From contig JAIRBC010000004.1 in assembly GCA_022008415.1 (NCBI GenBank), forward strand, positions 124,001 to 188,000: 64,000 nucleotides of DNA, written 5' to 3'. The notes under the pieces were generated by a model. It had not been told where the DNA came from. It ran no database searches and worked only from the letters and a program-made list of their open reading frames with translations. Of the stretch, positions 25,733 through 35,293 are shown piece by piece; within the stretch, counting starts at the first letter, position 1; each line of letters starts with the position of its first letter. Position numbers and translations under genes: made by a program. Source of the stretch: Cerina litoralis. Lineage in GTDB: Bacteria; Bacteroidota; Bacteroidia; Flavobacteriales; Flavobacteriaceae.

Positions 25733-28354
25733 TTGGGCAAGGAGGATAAAACTAAGAAGGTTACCCCTTTGATGAAACAGTACAATACCATCAAGACCAA
25801 ATATCCTGATGCGATGTTGCTATTCCGGGTAGGGGATTTTTACGAAACCTTTGGGAAAGACGCGATAAAGGCCTCCCAGATTCTTGGAATAGTACTCACC
25901 CATCGCAATAGTGGTGGCGATCGCACCGAATTGGCAGGCTTCCCGCATCATTCCTTAAATACTTATTTGCCAAAATTGGTGAAAGCGGGTCAACGGGTGG
26001 CCATTTGCGACCAATTGGAGGATCCCAAACAGACCAAGACCATAGTTAAAAGAGGGGTTACCGAGCTGGTTACACCAGGTGTGGCCTTGAATGACGATAT
26101 TCTCAATGCCAAGACCAACAATTTTTTATGTGCCGTGCATTTTGGCAGAATAAAGTTGGGGGTAGCCTTTTTGGATATCTCTACCGGGGAATTCCTCACT
26201 TCCGAGGGCAATGTTGAGCAGATAGACAAGCTACTGCAAAATTTCGCTCCTAATGAAATATTGGTCTCTAAAGCCAATAAAAAGGAATTTTTGACGGTTT
26301 TTGGAAGTCAATTCCACGTTTTTTATACCGAAGATTGGATCTTTCAGGAAGATTATGCCTTGGAGACCCTTACCCATCACTTTAAGACCAAGAGCCTCAA
26401 AGGATACGGGGTGGATCATTTGCCACACGGTAACGTGGCCTCCGGGGTGGTGCTTCACTATCTGTCGGAGACCCAGCACAAACAATTGCAGCATATCAAT
26501 AAATTACAACGGATCCCTGAGGAGGAATACGTTTGGATGGATAGGTTTACTGTCAAGAACCTGGAACTTTACCAATCCAACAATTCCAATGCGGTTACGA
26601 TGCTGGAAGTAATCGATAAGACCATTTCGCCCATGGGGGGACGGTTACTTAAACGTTGGTTGGCCCAACCACTTAAGAACCTCGAAAAGATTCGTAGAAG
26701 GCAAGAAGTAGTCTCCCATCTTTCTACAGCGGACACTCTTTTGCAAAAACTACAGCAGTACTTTAAGCAAATTGGTGATCTGGAACGGTTGATTTCTAAA
26801 GTAGCCACGGGAAAAATAAGTCCTAGGGAGGTAATTCAGCTCAAAAACTCTTTGGAAGCCATACTGCCAATAAAGCAATTGACCACTCAAAATAAGAACG
26901 AAGCCTTAAAACTTATCGGCGATAAACTAGATTCCTGTGACCTGCTCCGAAATAAGATCAAGGAGATGATAGACGAGGATGCCCCTGCAAACCTTCTCAA
27001 GGGAAAAACAATTGCGAAGGGGTATTCCGATGAATTGGACGAACTGAGAAACCTGGCCTTTTCGGGCAAGGACTATCTAAATCAAATGCTGGAAAGGGAA
27101 ACAAAACTAACCGGGATTTCATCGTTAAAAATAGCTTCCAACAATGTTTTTGGTTACTATATCGAAGTGCGAAACACCCATAAGGACAAAGTGCCCCACG
27201 ACTGGATACGCAAGCAGACCTTGGTAAGTGCGGAACGTTATATCACGGAGGAGCTCAAGGAATACGAGGCTAAAATTCTGGGAGCCGAAGAACGAATACT
27301 TAATTTGGAACAACAACTGTTTTCCCAGCTGATCGTTTGGATGCAGGAGTATATTGCCCCGGTTCAGGGCAACGCCTATCTAATCGCTCAATTGGATTGT
27401 CTTTGTGGTTTTGCACAATTGGCCAACACGAACAATTATGTAAAGCCCGAAATGGACGATTCTACGGAAATCGCGATTACCGGGGGAAGGCATCCGGTAA
27501 TAGAAAAGCAATTGCCCTTGGGGGAATCCTATATCAGCAACGATGTGAGATTAAACCGGGATAAGCAGCAGATAATTATGATTACCGGTCCCAATATGAG
27601 TGGAAAATCCGCTCTTTTACGCCAAACTGCGCTTATAGTCTTATTGGCACAGATGGGCAGTTTTGTCCCTGCCGAATCGGCCAGGATGGGCTATGTGGAT
27701 AAGATATTTACCAGGGTGGGCGCTAGTGATAACATTTCTATGGGAGAATCTACTTTCATGGTAGAGATGAACGAAACGGCCTCCATTCTCAACAATCTGT
27801 CGGAGCGTAGCTTGGTTCTTTTGGACGAAATTGGCCGTGGCACAAGCACCTATGATGGCATTTCCATCGCTTGGGCCATTTCGGAATACCTTCACGAACA
27901 CCCTGCCAGGGCCAAGACCCTATTTGCCACGCACTACCACGAACTCAACGAAATGGCCGTAACCTTTGACAGGGTCAAAAATTATAATGTTTCCGTAAAG
28001 GAGCTGAAGGACAAGGTACTTTTCTTAAGAAAGTTGACCCCTGGTGGGAGTGAGCACAGTTTTGGGATCCATGTGGCCAAAATGGCCGGAATGCCGCAAC
28101 AGGTAATTCTAAAGGCGAATAAAATATTGCAACGTTTAGAGAAATCCCATTCCAACGAAGAACTTACGAACAAAATAAAAACGGCGCAGAACGAGATGCA
28201 GCTCAGCTTTTTCAACTTGGACGACCCGCTTTTGGAGCAGATCAAGGAAGAGATTTTGGACTTGGACATCGATACCTTGACCCCTGTGGAAGCCTTGATG
28301 AAGCTAAACGAGATAAAGCGGCTGTTAACAAAAAAGAAGAAAGCGACTTCCTGA
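25733..28354 (+). CDS. mutS: DNA mismatch repair protein MutS
   Basis: 873 residues, full length. The mismatch-recognition motif is DFYETF with Phe36 and Glu38. The connector, lever and clamp domains follow, then the ATPase with Walker A GPNMSGKS (about 618-625), the ABC-type signature region [17 protein letters not shown], Walker [18 protein letters not shown] and FATHYHEL. MutS binds mismatches and recruits MutL; mutL is not in the window. The start is a TTG at 25733, because the frame before TPLMKQYN contains no ATG or GTG; this gives (M)[17 protein letters not shown], the family's normal N-terminus. Directly downstream are two tRNA genes. Confidence 0.97.
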   Translation: MGKEDKTKKVTPLMKQYNTIKTKYPDAMLLFRVGDFYETFGKDAIKASQILGIVLTHRNSGGDRTELAGFPHHSLNTYLPKLVKAGQRVAICDQLEDPKQTKTIVKRGVTELVTPGVALNDDILNAKTNNFLCAVHFGRIKLGVAFLDISTGEFLTSEGNVEQIDKLLQNFAPNEILVSKANKKEFLTVFGSQFHVFYTEDWIFQEDYALETLTHHFKTKSLKGYGVDHLPHGNVASGVVLHYLSETQHKQLQHINKLQRIPEEEYVWMDRFTVKNLELYQSNNSNAVTMLEVIDKTISPMGGRLLKRWLAQPLKNLEKIRRRQEVVSHLSTADTLLQKLQQYFKQIGDLERLISKVATGKISPREVIQLKNSLEAILPIKQLTTQNKNEALKLIGDKLDSCDLLRNKIKEMIDEDAPANLLKGKTIAKGYSDELDELRNLAFSGKDYLNQMLERETKLTGISSLKIASNNVFGYYIEVRNTHKDKVPHDWIRKQTLVSAERYITEELKEYEAKILGAEERILNLEQQLFSQLIVWMQEYIAPVQGNAYLIAQLDCLCGFAQLANTNNYVKPEMDDSTEIAITGGRHPVIEKQLPLGESYISNDVRLNRDKQQIIMITGPNMSGKSALLRQTALIVLLAQMGSFVPAESARMGYVDKIFTRVGASDNISMGESTFMVEMNETASILNNLSERSLVLLDEIGRGTSTYDGISIAWAISEYLHEHPARAKTLFATHYHELNEMAVTFDRVKNYNVSVKELKDKVLFLRKLTPGGSEHSFGIHVAKMAGMPQQVILKANKILQRLEKSHSNEELTNKIKTAQNEMQLSFFNLDDPLLEQIKEEILDLDIDTLTPVEALMKLNEIKRLLTKKKKATS

Positions 28355-28430
28355 TCTGTTGAGGATACATCCCTATTGGGTTTTTTGAACCTTTCAGGGT
28401 TTGACCGTATAAATCACTGCAATTTTTTCT

Positions 28431-28459
28431 TTGCTTTTTAGAGAATTGTATTAAATTTG
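28431..28459 (+). promoter_or_regulatory. Promoter of tRNA-Gly
   Basis: TTG (28431-28433, preceded by T), an 18-bp spacer and TAAATTTG (28452-28459), matching the Bacteroidota consensus. Predicted start near 28466, 35 nt before the mature tRNA. Confidence 0.65.
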
Positions 28460-28500
28460 CATCCGCATCGGACAAGGATGTGAAAGTTCATTTTACCAAT

Positions 28501-28576
28501 GCGAAAATAGCTCAGTTGGTAGAGCGCCACCTTGCCAAGGTGGAGGTCGCGGGTTCGAATCCCGTTTTTCGCTCCA
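28501..28576 (+). tRNA. tRNA-Gly (GCC)
   Basis: A full cloverleaf can be drawn: acceptor GCGAAAA / TTTTCGC, D-arm GCTC / GAGC, anticodon arm CCACC-TTGCCAA-GGTGG with anticodon GCC, T-arm with TTCGAAT, discriminator T and an encoded CCA. It is expressed from the promoter at 28431. Confidence 0.97.
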
Positions 28577-28613
28577 AGCGCGAAAAACAGCAGACCCTTG
28601 TCCTAATAGTTTT

Positions 28614-28657
28614 AGGTCGTGGGTTCCCCCGAAGCGTCGGGGCCGTTTTTCGCTCCA
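28614..28657 (+). pseudogene. Remnant of a second tRNA-Gly 3' end interrupted by a hairpin
   Basis: AGGTCGTGGGTTC at 28614 and CCGTTTTTCGCTCCA at 28643-28657 repeat the T-arm, acceptor and CCA of tRNA-Gly (28544-28576) with one substitution (C to T). Where the first copy has GAATC, this copy has a hairpin insert CCCCGA-AGCG-TCGGGG. The 5' half of the tRNA is missing, so it cannot be functional. It could be a degenerate tandem tRNA or an attachment-site duplicate left by an integrated element. Confidence 0.7.
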
Positions 28658-28661
28658 ATCC

Positions 28662-28685
28662 AACGCCGCATGTCGGCGTTTTTTT
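28662..28685 (+). terminator. Intrinsic terminator after tRNA-Gly
   Basis: AACGCCG / CGGCGTT, perfect 7-bp stem with loop CATGT, then a run of seven T (28679-28685). It lies between the tRNA-Gly remnant and tRNA-Leu. Confidence 0.85.
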
Positions 28686-28727
28686 GTTAAAAGTCCAATC
28701 CTCCTTCGTAAAAACTTTGGAGGCCAA

Positions 28728-28814
28728 GCTCGAGTGGTGGAATTGGTAGACACGCCGGACTTAAAATCCTGTGGCCATCTGGCCGTGCGGGTTCAAGTCC
28801 CGCCTCGAGTACCA
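28728..28814 (+). tRNA. tRNA-Leu (UAA)
   Basis: Class II tRNA with a long variable arm. Acceptor GCTCGAG / CTCGAGT (first pair G-U), D-loop with TGGTAGACACGC, anticodon loop CTTAAAA with anticodon TAA, variable arm around GGCCATCTGGCC, T-loop TTCAAGT, discriminator A and encoded CCA. Confidence 0.96.
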
Positions 28815-28852
28815 AACCCCTTTTAATCATTTTGATTATTAGGGGTTTTTTA
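28815..28852 (+). terminator. Intrinsic terminator after tRNA-Leu
   Basis: AACCCCTTTTAATCA pairs with TGATTATTAGGGGTT (one mismatch) and is followed by T-rich TTTTTTA. It begins at the first base after the tRNA CCA. Confidence 0.85.
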
Positions 28853-28964
28853 TAGAAGTGATTTAACCGACCTATATTCAACAATTGTAAAAATATCCAA
28901 ATTTTAAGGTATTGGCTGACGATAGGGAAAACGATTTTGAAATTTAGTGGATTAGAAGATAAAA

Positions 28965-29750
28965 TTATTTCGCAGTCCAGCCGCCATCTACCGTCAACAT
29001 TGAACCTACCATATAACTGCCAGCATCACTCGCCAAGAAAATGGCGGCGCCCTGTATTTCCCGCAGTTCTCCCCACCGCGCGAGTGAAGTTGCCCCTACG
29101 ATAAATTTTTTGGCCTCGGGAGTGTCGGCAATTGGGATGTTCATTTCGGTCAAAAAGGGACCGGGACAAATGGCGTTTACATTTATATTATAGGGTGCCA
29201 GTTCCAAGCCCAAAGCCCTGGTCATTTGCACAACGGCCCCTTTGCTACTAGCATAAGGAGTCCGGTTGGCAAGACCCACTAAACCTAAGGTACTTGCCAA
29301 ATTGATAATACGTCCGTTGCCCTGTTTTTTCATTTGTGGAGTAACCGCCCTGGAGGTGTTCCATGTCCCTTCGACATTAACTTGCATGACCTGCTGAAAA
29401 TCATTGGGGGACAGTTCATCGATAGCCCCCCTAATATTGACTCCAGCACTGTTGATAAGGATATCTAACCGGCCAAATTCATTTACAATAGATTCTACCG
29501 TTGTTTCTACTTCGGAAATATCGGTAACATTACCGGAATAACTCTTGGTTGTTATGCCATACTCTTTGGCAAGTTGTTCCGCGGCCACTTTACCTTCTTC
29601 CAAATTTCGATTAAAAAGTGCCACATTGCATCCTGCAGAGGCGAGACCTGCGGCCATGGCATAACCGAGACCTTTGGAGCCGCCCGTAATCAAGGCGCAT
29701 CGTCCGGTTAAGTTGAACTGCTTTATTCCGGGCAAGGGATTTTCTGTCAT
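28965..29750 (-). CDS. SDR-family dehydrogenase (gluconate 5-dehydrogenase-like)
   Basis: 261 residues, cytoplasmic. Classical short-chain dehydrogenase: cofactor loop TGGSKGLG at 22-29, NSAG near 100-103, catalytic Ser153 (NLAST), Tyr166 and Lys170 (YASSK), and the C-terminal GSMLTVDGGW. Sequence flavour (ALITGGSKGLGYAMA, LARWGELREIQGAAIFLAS) resembles gluconate 5-dehydrogenase and KduD-type enzymes, which interconvert keto- and hydroxy-sugar acids with NAD(P). It is the last gene of the gntP-led operon, 13 bp after the TIM-barrel gene, which supports a sugar or sugar-acid substrate; the exact one is unknown. Confidence 0.88.
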   Translation of the reverse strand: MTENPLPGIKQFNLTGRCALITGGSKGLGYAMAAGLASAGCNVALFNRNLEEGKVAAEQLAKEYGITTKSYSGNVTDISEVETTVESIVNEFGRLDILINSAGVNIRGAIDELSPNDFQQVMQVNVEGTWNTSRAVTPQMKKQGNGRIINLASTLGLVGLANRTPYASSKGAVVQMTRALGLELAPYNINVNAICPGPFLTEMNIPIADTPEAKKFIVGATSLARWGELREIQGAAIFLASDAGSYMVGSMLTVDGGWTAK

Positions 29751-29763
29751 GGTTGATATATAT

Positions 29764-30831
29764 TTATTTGAATCCTAAATTATTTTTGGCATAGTTTAAA
29801 GAGGTGCGATTATTCTCCATTTCCAATCTCAGTTGTTCATCAATGCTCATATCCGATATTACGGGCAATGCATTCTTTATTTTGATATTTCTGATTTCAC
29901 GCAAAAAAATTGCCAAATCTGGAGCCGATATCTGATCGAAAGTCGCCCAATATTTCTCTGTCAGACATGGTATTTTCAAGGGATCCCTAGTGATCATTTC
30001 CAAGTTGAAATGAATGTTTGGATTGTGGCTTTTAATAATTCGGATCATTTCCTCAATATCCAAGAACCCGTCTCCAAGGTTTACTTCTGAAAGTAAGAAC
30101 CCATCTTTGTACTCGGTTACCCCCATATCTTTTAGATGTACCGAGAAAGCATAAGGTGCCAATGCCTCTACTACCTGCATGGGGTCTTCCAACAAGGATA
30201 TGTTGTTGCCTGTATCCAAGGTGACCCCGACCCATTCACTGTCTAAATTCTTTAATATTTCTATAAACTCGTCGGCTCTCCAATCCTTATGGTTCTCGAC
30301 CGCTAGTTTAACCTTGTGCCTTTGCATAATGGGTTCCGCACGCTGAATAGCCGCAATGGATGACGCTTTGAAGGTTTGAAATTCTCCCATGGTATTAAAA
30401 GTTTCATACCTACGTCCTGCTAAACAGGCCGTTCTAAAAACATCGATTCCGGCTGCTATGGAAGCTTTTGTTTCAGATTCGAAACGCAAAACATCTTCGT
30501 CACTTTTTGGTAAGCTGATTTGTGCTTCTAGAAAGATATCCAATTCTTCCTTGCGTTTTCTTACCTTTTTGGAAAAATCACGATCCCATCCTCCTACACC
30601 CACCTGCATTCCTCCAAACCCTAAGGAAGCACTGTAGTCTATCATTTCCAACGCATTGGCAAACGGGGGGTAAGGCTCGCTGTCCAATTTTCGAAAGCGG
30701 CGTGACATAAAGGAAGCATCCGCTACGCCAAAACGGTCGTCTACAGAACTACTAAAAAATGTGGGAATTACTGGTAAACTCATAAACATGGCACCCCCAG
30801 CCGAATTTTTAATAAATTTTCTACGCTTCAT
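29764..30831 (-). CDS. Exported sugar isomerase/epimerase-like TIM barrel protein
   Basis: 355 residues from ATG 30831 (an ATG three codons earlier is also possible). The N-terminus MKRRKFIKNSAGGAMFM is a twin-arginine-like signal, so export is likely. The body is an AP-endonuclease-2-type TIM barrel (xylose-isomerase-like) with metal ligands suggested by VENHKDWRADEF, VTLDTGNNI, SVHLKDMG and HFNLEMITRDP. Family members isomerise or epimerise sugars and keto-sugars. It lies between the haem-domain lipoprotein and the SDR in one operon. An extracytoplasmic location would match the exported haem protein next to it. Confidence 0.85.
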   Translation of the reverse strand: MKRRKFIKNSAGGAMFMSLPVIPTFFSSSVDDRFGVADASFMSRRFRKLDSEPYPPFANALEMIDYSASLGFGGMQVGVGGWDRDFSKKVRKRKEELDIFLEAQISLPKSDEDVLRFESETKASIAAGIDVFRTACLAGRRYETFNTMGEFQTFKASSIAAIQRAEPIMQRHKVKLAVENHKDWRADEFIEILKNLDSEWVGVTLDTGNNISLLEDPMQVVEALAPYAFSVHLKDMGVTEYKDGFLLSEVNLGDGFLDIEEMIRIIKSHNPNIHFNLEMITRDPLKIPCLTEKYWATFDQISAPDLAIFLREIRNIKIKNALPVISDMSIDEQLRLEMENNRTSLNYAKNNLGFK

Positions 30832-31042
30832 TTGCAACAAATGTTTCTAGAAATAATGAGCTTTCCGATCTGTAAAGGGGTTATAGTTCAACCTATTGCA
30901 AGAATCTGTATCCTTATTAGGGTTTTAAACAATTAAATGTAACAAGAAAAGGGCGTTTTACAAAATTGACCTAAACGACCCCCTTTTTAGAATCGGCCAC
31001 TACTGTGTATAGGAGACCGGTTAAAATGGAAAAGCAATGAAA

Positions 31043-33592
31043 TCATTTTCTTTCCATATCAAAAACCAAAGTATCCAATTCTATCGATTTCCATGGCTGA
31101 ATTTTACCTTGTGTATGGAATCTGATATACCCAACGTCATGGCTTGTTACGTTAGACTGTGCGTGGCCCCATGAATTTCGGATATATGTGGCAATAGCCG
31201 AAATATCATCATTTTGAAGCGTGGAAAAAGATGGCATGCTAGGCAAAATATCGGGAATGTCATATTTCTTCCCGTTCACGGTAATCGGACCTTCCAATCC
31301 GTGTAGTAAGATCATAATCAGTTTGTATTGTTCCCCTTTTACATATTCCGAATTCTTTAAGGGCGGTGCAAAACGCTTTATTCCTTCACCCCGGGTACCA
31401 TGGCAGCTTGCGCAGAGATTTAGGAACTTTTGACGTCCTAGGGAATAAACCTTTGGGGCAACTTTATGGGAAGATAGGCCTTCCTTGGCTACGTCCCTCC
31501 GCTTTCCTGGCCAGACCGTTATTTTTTCCAACTTTTGCAACAAGGGCGTTAACAAAGCTTCTGCCGTATAGGAATTGTCGAAGATTGAAGGTTTTTTTGA
31601 TACCGCAATCGATTCCCTGTCCTCGGTTGTATTAAAATTCAGGATCCCGTTGGCAACAGCGGTCTTTATCCAAATTTGCGAACTGTCCATTTTTGACATA
31701 AGTAAAGCCATGAGTTGTTCCAGCTCCATGTGCGCTCCTTTGTTGGCAATGCTCGTAGCCAGCATCTCCAAAAATATTTCCTTGTTTTGATCGTAGGTTT
31801 TCCAGTTCTTTTGGCCCAAAAGATAATTTAACATGTCCATTTCCCTATTTTCCAGACTTGACATCACCACATCGCGGGCCACAGGATTTTGGCCAAATTG
31901 GTCTAAAAATTTTTGCTGGCAAGCAAACGCTGTCTTTGATGAAATAACGCCGCTCGCCAAAACCATTTGCATTTTAACGATTGGTTTGGCCTGCTCATAA
32001 TTTTCATTTATAAATCGTTCGATTTCTAAAGCCAGACCTGGATTATCGCTTACCATTGCGGTCAGGATTCTTAGGGCGGTCTGCACTACTTTGGGGTCGG
32101 TTGCCCTTAGTGCATCTTTATATGCATTTGGGTCGGCATGCCCCAGCCCTTCCAAAGTCCACAATGCATGTAGCTGGCCTAAAGGATTGCCCTGGGAAAC
32201 TATTTTCTCCAAATCGGGAACTGCGGACAGATCTTGCTTTTCAACGAGCAGACGTTGGGCAAAATCCCGGGTCCAACCATTTTGATCGGAAAGAAGGGTT
32301 AAGAGGCCTGACGTATTTTCATTGTTGGTTATGGCCGACTTTTTTGATTTTCTGGATTTGGAAGCTATGCGCCAGATTCTTCCCATATGTATGGGCTTGT
32401 CCAAATTTCGCTCCAGGCTGACTTCCCTAAGGTAGGGGGTCATATAAGTGCCATCCTGTATGATCCCTTTATACATATCTACCACATAGATGGCGCCATC
32501 GGGCCCCGAAGCCAGTGATACCGGACGGAACCTTTCATCGGTCGACGCAAGAAATTCCCGGTCTTTATAGGCGCCTTTCGCACTTAGCATAAAGCCATCC
32601 TCCGAAATAATGTTCCGCCTTATAAGGTTGGCCGCCGGTTCACATACAAATATATCGTCTAAATAGTTTTTGGGCAGGGCGGTTCCCCGAAAGACAAGGG
32701 GACTGCATGCCGCCGTGAATTCCAGCAGTCTTCCATTCCCATCAAAGGTACCAGGCACATACCCTCTATTTACAGCAGGGTTACTCCTTATGGGAAAAAT
32801 ATTTCGCTCCAAAGTAAGTCCGTAGTCGATGCCGCTTGACGGGATATGGTTTTTGTTCGCATGCAAGGCACCGGGTGGCACAAGATCGCCGTGCAATTGC
32901 GACCAGTTGTAATTGTAGAACAAACGCCCGGCGTTGTCATGGGAAATACCCCATTGCCCACGGAATTCAGTTTCTTGCCTGACCCATTGATTATTTTTTT
33001 TCTTATATCTATATTTAGATTTTGCATTGTAGTACCAATTGTCGAGGCCCATCCACAGTCCATTGGCCGAATGCTCCGGCATTCCTTGGCCTCCATAGGT
33101 AGAATCGATCAATGTTTTACGATCTGCTTTGAAGTCCCCATCCGTATCTTCCACGTACCAAAGGGGAATATTCTCTGCAATCAATGCTCCACCTTTTACC
33201 AGTGCTATGGCCCTGGGCAGTACAAGGCTATCCTGAAAAATTGTACTCCTGTCCATTTTTCCATCGCCGTCATCATCGAACAGTACCGAAATCCTTCCTA
33301 TTTTGTCTTCCTCCCCATTACCATCCAAATCAGGCATAAAGCCCCTCATTTCAACGACCCAAAGTCGGCCAGCGCCATCGAAGGTGATGGTTACGGGGTC
33401 TTGAATCAAAGGCTCGGCAGCAACAAGCTGGATACTCAAATCGGCATCGGCCAATACGAAGGAGTCCAGCTCCTCGAAAGGGGTAAGTGGATCAGAAGGT
33501 TTTGTGGGATCGCACCCTGCTAAAAACACTATAAATAAATATAGAAACATCCTAAGAACAATGGATGAACGTATATTTTCGTTTTTAGTCAT
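31043..33592 (-). CDS. PVC-type haem-binding lipoprotein with beta-propeller, HEAT-like and cytochrome c domains
   Basis: 849 residues from ATG 33592. Cys27 in FLAGC is a lipobox. Residues about 45-420 match the membrane-bound dehydrogenase propeller of PVC-type haem proteins (GRLWVVEMRGFMPDLDGNG, DDDGDGKMDR with a calcium-like Asp motif, GPDGAIYVVDMYKGIIQ). A helical HEAT-like part follows. The C-terminus carries one cytochrome c motif, CASCH near 728, with a probable Met ligand in LPSMPSF. It probably oxidises a sugar or alcohol outside the cytoplasm and passes electrons on through haem. Neighbours: GntP upstream, sugar isomerase and SDR downstream. The longer frame to 33640 has no signal-like start. 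Confidence 0.87.
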   Translation of the reverse strand: MTKNENIRSSIVLRMFLYLFIVFLAGCDPTKPSDPLTPFEELDSFVLADADLSIQLVAAEPLIQDPVTITFDGAGRLWVVEMRGFMPDLDGNGEEDKIGRISVLFDDDGDGKMDRSTIFQDSLVLPRAIALVKGGALIAENIPLWYVEDTDGDFKADRKTLIDSTYGGQGMPEHSANGLWMGLDNWYYNAKSKYRYKKKNNQWVRQETEFRGQWGISHDNAGRLFYNYNWSQLHGDLVPPGALHANKNHIPSSGIDYGLTLERNIFPIRSNPAVNRGYVPGTFDGNGRLLEFTAACSPLVFRGTALPKNYLDDIFVCEPAANLIRRNIISEDGFMLSAKGAYKDREFLASTDERFRPVSLASGPDGAIYVVDMYKGIIQDGTYMTPYLREVSLERNLDKPIHMGRIWRIASKSRKSKKSAITNNENTSGLLTLLSDQNGWTRDFAQRLLVEKQDLSAVPDLEKIVSQGNPLGQLHALWTLEGLGHADPNAYKDALRATDPKVVQTALRILTAMVSDNPGLALEIERFINENYEQAKPIVKMQMVLASGVISSKTAFACQQKFLDQFGQNPVARDVVMSSLENREMDMLNYLLGQKNWKTYDQNKEIFLEMLATSIANKGAHMELEQLMALLMSKMDSSQIWIKTAVANGILNFNTTEDRESIAVSKKPSIFDNSYTAEALLTPLLQKLEKITVWPGKRRDVAKEGLSSHKVAPKVYSLGRQKFLNLCASCHGTRGEGIKRFAPPLKNSEYVKGEQYKLIMILLHGLEGPITVNGKKYDIPDILPSMPSFSTLQNDDISAIATYIRNSWGHAQSNVTSHDVGYIRFHTQGKIQPWKSIELDTLVFDMERK

Positions 33593-33646
33593 ATCAATTT
33601 GAAAGTAATCCCAAAAAAGTTTTATTTGGAGTTTTATCACCCATTC

Positions 33647-34984
33647 CTAAAATAAAAACGTGGCGATAAAAATTAACAACGCCGCAAAGACTCCTACAAC
33701 AAATGTTCCTAGGGTATAAACCTTGTACCCGGTCTTTACATCGATCCCTGAAAACTGGGTAAGTATCCAAAACCCGCTATCATTGGCATGGGAAACTACC
33801 ATAGCGCCCGCTCCGATCGCGGCCACTACATAGGCTTTGTCCAATTCTGTTGTAAAGCCCATAGTAATGAGTAACGGTGCAATAATTGAGGCCGTAGTAA
33901 TTAGGGCAACCGTGGAAGACCCTTGGGCGGTCTTAATGGCTGCGCATAGTAGGAATGGCAACCAAATACCCAAGTTTGCACCGGATAATGAACTCGCCAA
34001 TGTATCGGCAATACCGCTATTTTGGAGCATAGTACCAAAAATCCCACCAGCTCCCGTAATCAAGATTATATTTGAGGCATCGGACAAGGCTTTACCAACC
34101 CATCCGGTAGTGGACAACATATCCTTATCAAAGTTCTTGGGCAACAAAAAAGCCAAAAACATTCCTATTATCAACGCAATAATCGGCGAACCGATAAAGG
34201 AAATGAATTTGGTCCAGTTGGTAAGTTCTTCCCCTTCCATAAGATTAAAGTTCATAACCGATTTACCGATAATGAGCAGAATAGGAATTAATATAGGCAA
34301 GAACGACTTAAAAGCGGTGGGTGCGTGCTTCATTTTAACTTCTATTTCCTCATCTGTAATTTCAGGGTTTGGATCGATATAGATTTTCGACCCCATTTTT
34401 TTACAATAGAAAATAGCTACAACCAAGGAAATTGCACCGACAACTAGCCCCACTAGCATCACAAGGCCCACATCTGCACCGATAATTCCCGCAGCTGCAA
34501 TAGGGCCTGGGGTCGGAGGTACCAAAACATGGGTAATCATCAATCCTAATATTAAAGCGGTAGCCGTTCCTACAACGGAGAGTCCTGCCCTTTTGGTCAA
34601 ACTTTTATTTAGCGGATTTAATATAATGAAACCGCTGTCGGCAAATACGGGAATCGAAACGATAAACCCGACGATGCCCATTGTGGCGTGTACTCTTTTC
34701 TTTCCGATGACCTTTAATATTACTTCCGCTATTTTGTAAGCACCCCCGGAATGTTCAAGAAAAGCTCCGATAATGACCCCTAAAATGATAACGATACCTA
34801 TTTTGCCCAGCGTAATTCCGAAACCATCATTGGCTAGATTGACAATGGTTTCCAAACCCATTCCCGAGAAAAGGGCAAAGAACAAGGCAGCTCCCAAAAG
34901 GGCCAAAAATGGGTGCACCCTCCATTTCACGGTCAGTAATATGATGAACAATACGCTTAATACTAATAATAGAATGGCTAACAT
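33647..34984 (-). CDS. GntP-family gluconate/sugar-acid permease
   Basis: 445 residues with about 12 hydrophobic segments. Family signatures: WRVHPFLALLGAALFFAL, GGAYKIAEVILKVIGKKR, FADSGFIILNPLNKSL, HVLVPPTPGPIAAAGI, AIKTAQGSSTVALITTA, and VSHANDSGFWILTQF. GntP proteins import gluconate or related aldonates with protons. It is the first gene of the minus-strand operon that continues with the haem lipoprotein (54 bp gap), TIM barrel and SDR. The imported acid would reach the cytoplasmic SDR. No kinase or aldolase of a gluconate pathway is adjacent. Confidence 0.92.
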   Translation of the reverse strand: MLAILLLVLSVLFIILLTVKWRVHPFLALLGAALFFALFSGMGLETIVNLANDGFGITLGKIGIVIILGVIIGAFLEHSGGAYKIAEVILKVIGKKRVHATMGIVGFIVSIPVFADSGFIILNPLNKSLTKRAGLSVVGTATALILGLMITHVLVPPTPGPIAAAGIIGADVGLVMLVGLVVGAISLVVAIFYCKKMGSKIYIDPNPEITDEEIEVKMKHAPTAFKSFLPILIPILLIIGKSVMNFNLMEGEELTNWTKFISFIGSPIIALIIGMFLAFLLPKNFDKDMLSTTGWVGKALSDASNIILITGAGGIFGTMLQNSGIADTLASSLSGANLGIWLPFLLCAAIKTAQGSSTVALITTASIIAPLLITMGFTTELDKAYVVAAIGAGAMVVSHANDSGFWILTQFSGIDVKTGYKVYTLGTFVVGVFAALLIFIATFLF

Positions 34985-35293
34985 AGGTCGGTTCTTAATA
35001 TACTTTGATGAATCACTAAATGTCGAATTTAAGGTATTATCTTAAAGCAGATCGCAAAATAGTCATCATTAATTTTAAGTGTAAATAAATGACCATCAAG
35101 AATATTCGATCTCCAGATTTTAAAAGCCCATGTGGAGATGGGGTTAAATACAATGGGTTCAACGCTCAATAATTGGACTTGTTAAACCGGTGGGAAAACG
35201 ATGTGCCTCCGAACTGCCCTTGCATTTGAAGCTCTAGGGCTGTTATTAAGGGCCGTTAAAATCGGCTCTATTTTTCTCTGATTTTAAGGTAAT
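34985..35293. other. Spacer upstream of gntP, no gene
   Basis: 309 bp between the SRAP gene and the gntP operon. It must contain the operon promoter, but no exact TTG/TAnnTTTG pair was found on the minus strand. GGGCCG / CGGCTC at 35249-35267 could form a short hairpin downstream of the SRAP gene; no T-run follows on that strand. Confidence 0.45.

Noticed and set aside
28480-28753. Open frames on both strands across the tRNA-Gly/tRNA-Leu region, including one reading ERKTGFEPATSTLARWRS
   Set aside because: This is the well-known false translation of a tRNA gene; the cloverleafs and terminators explain the sequence.
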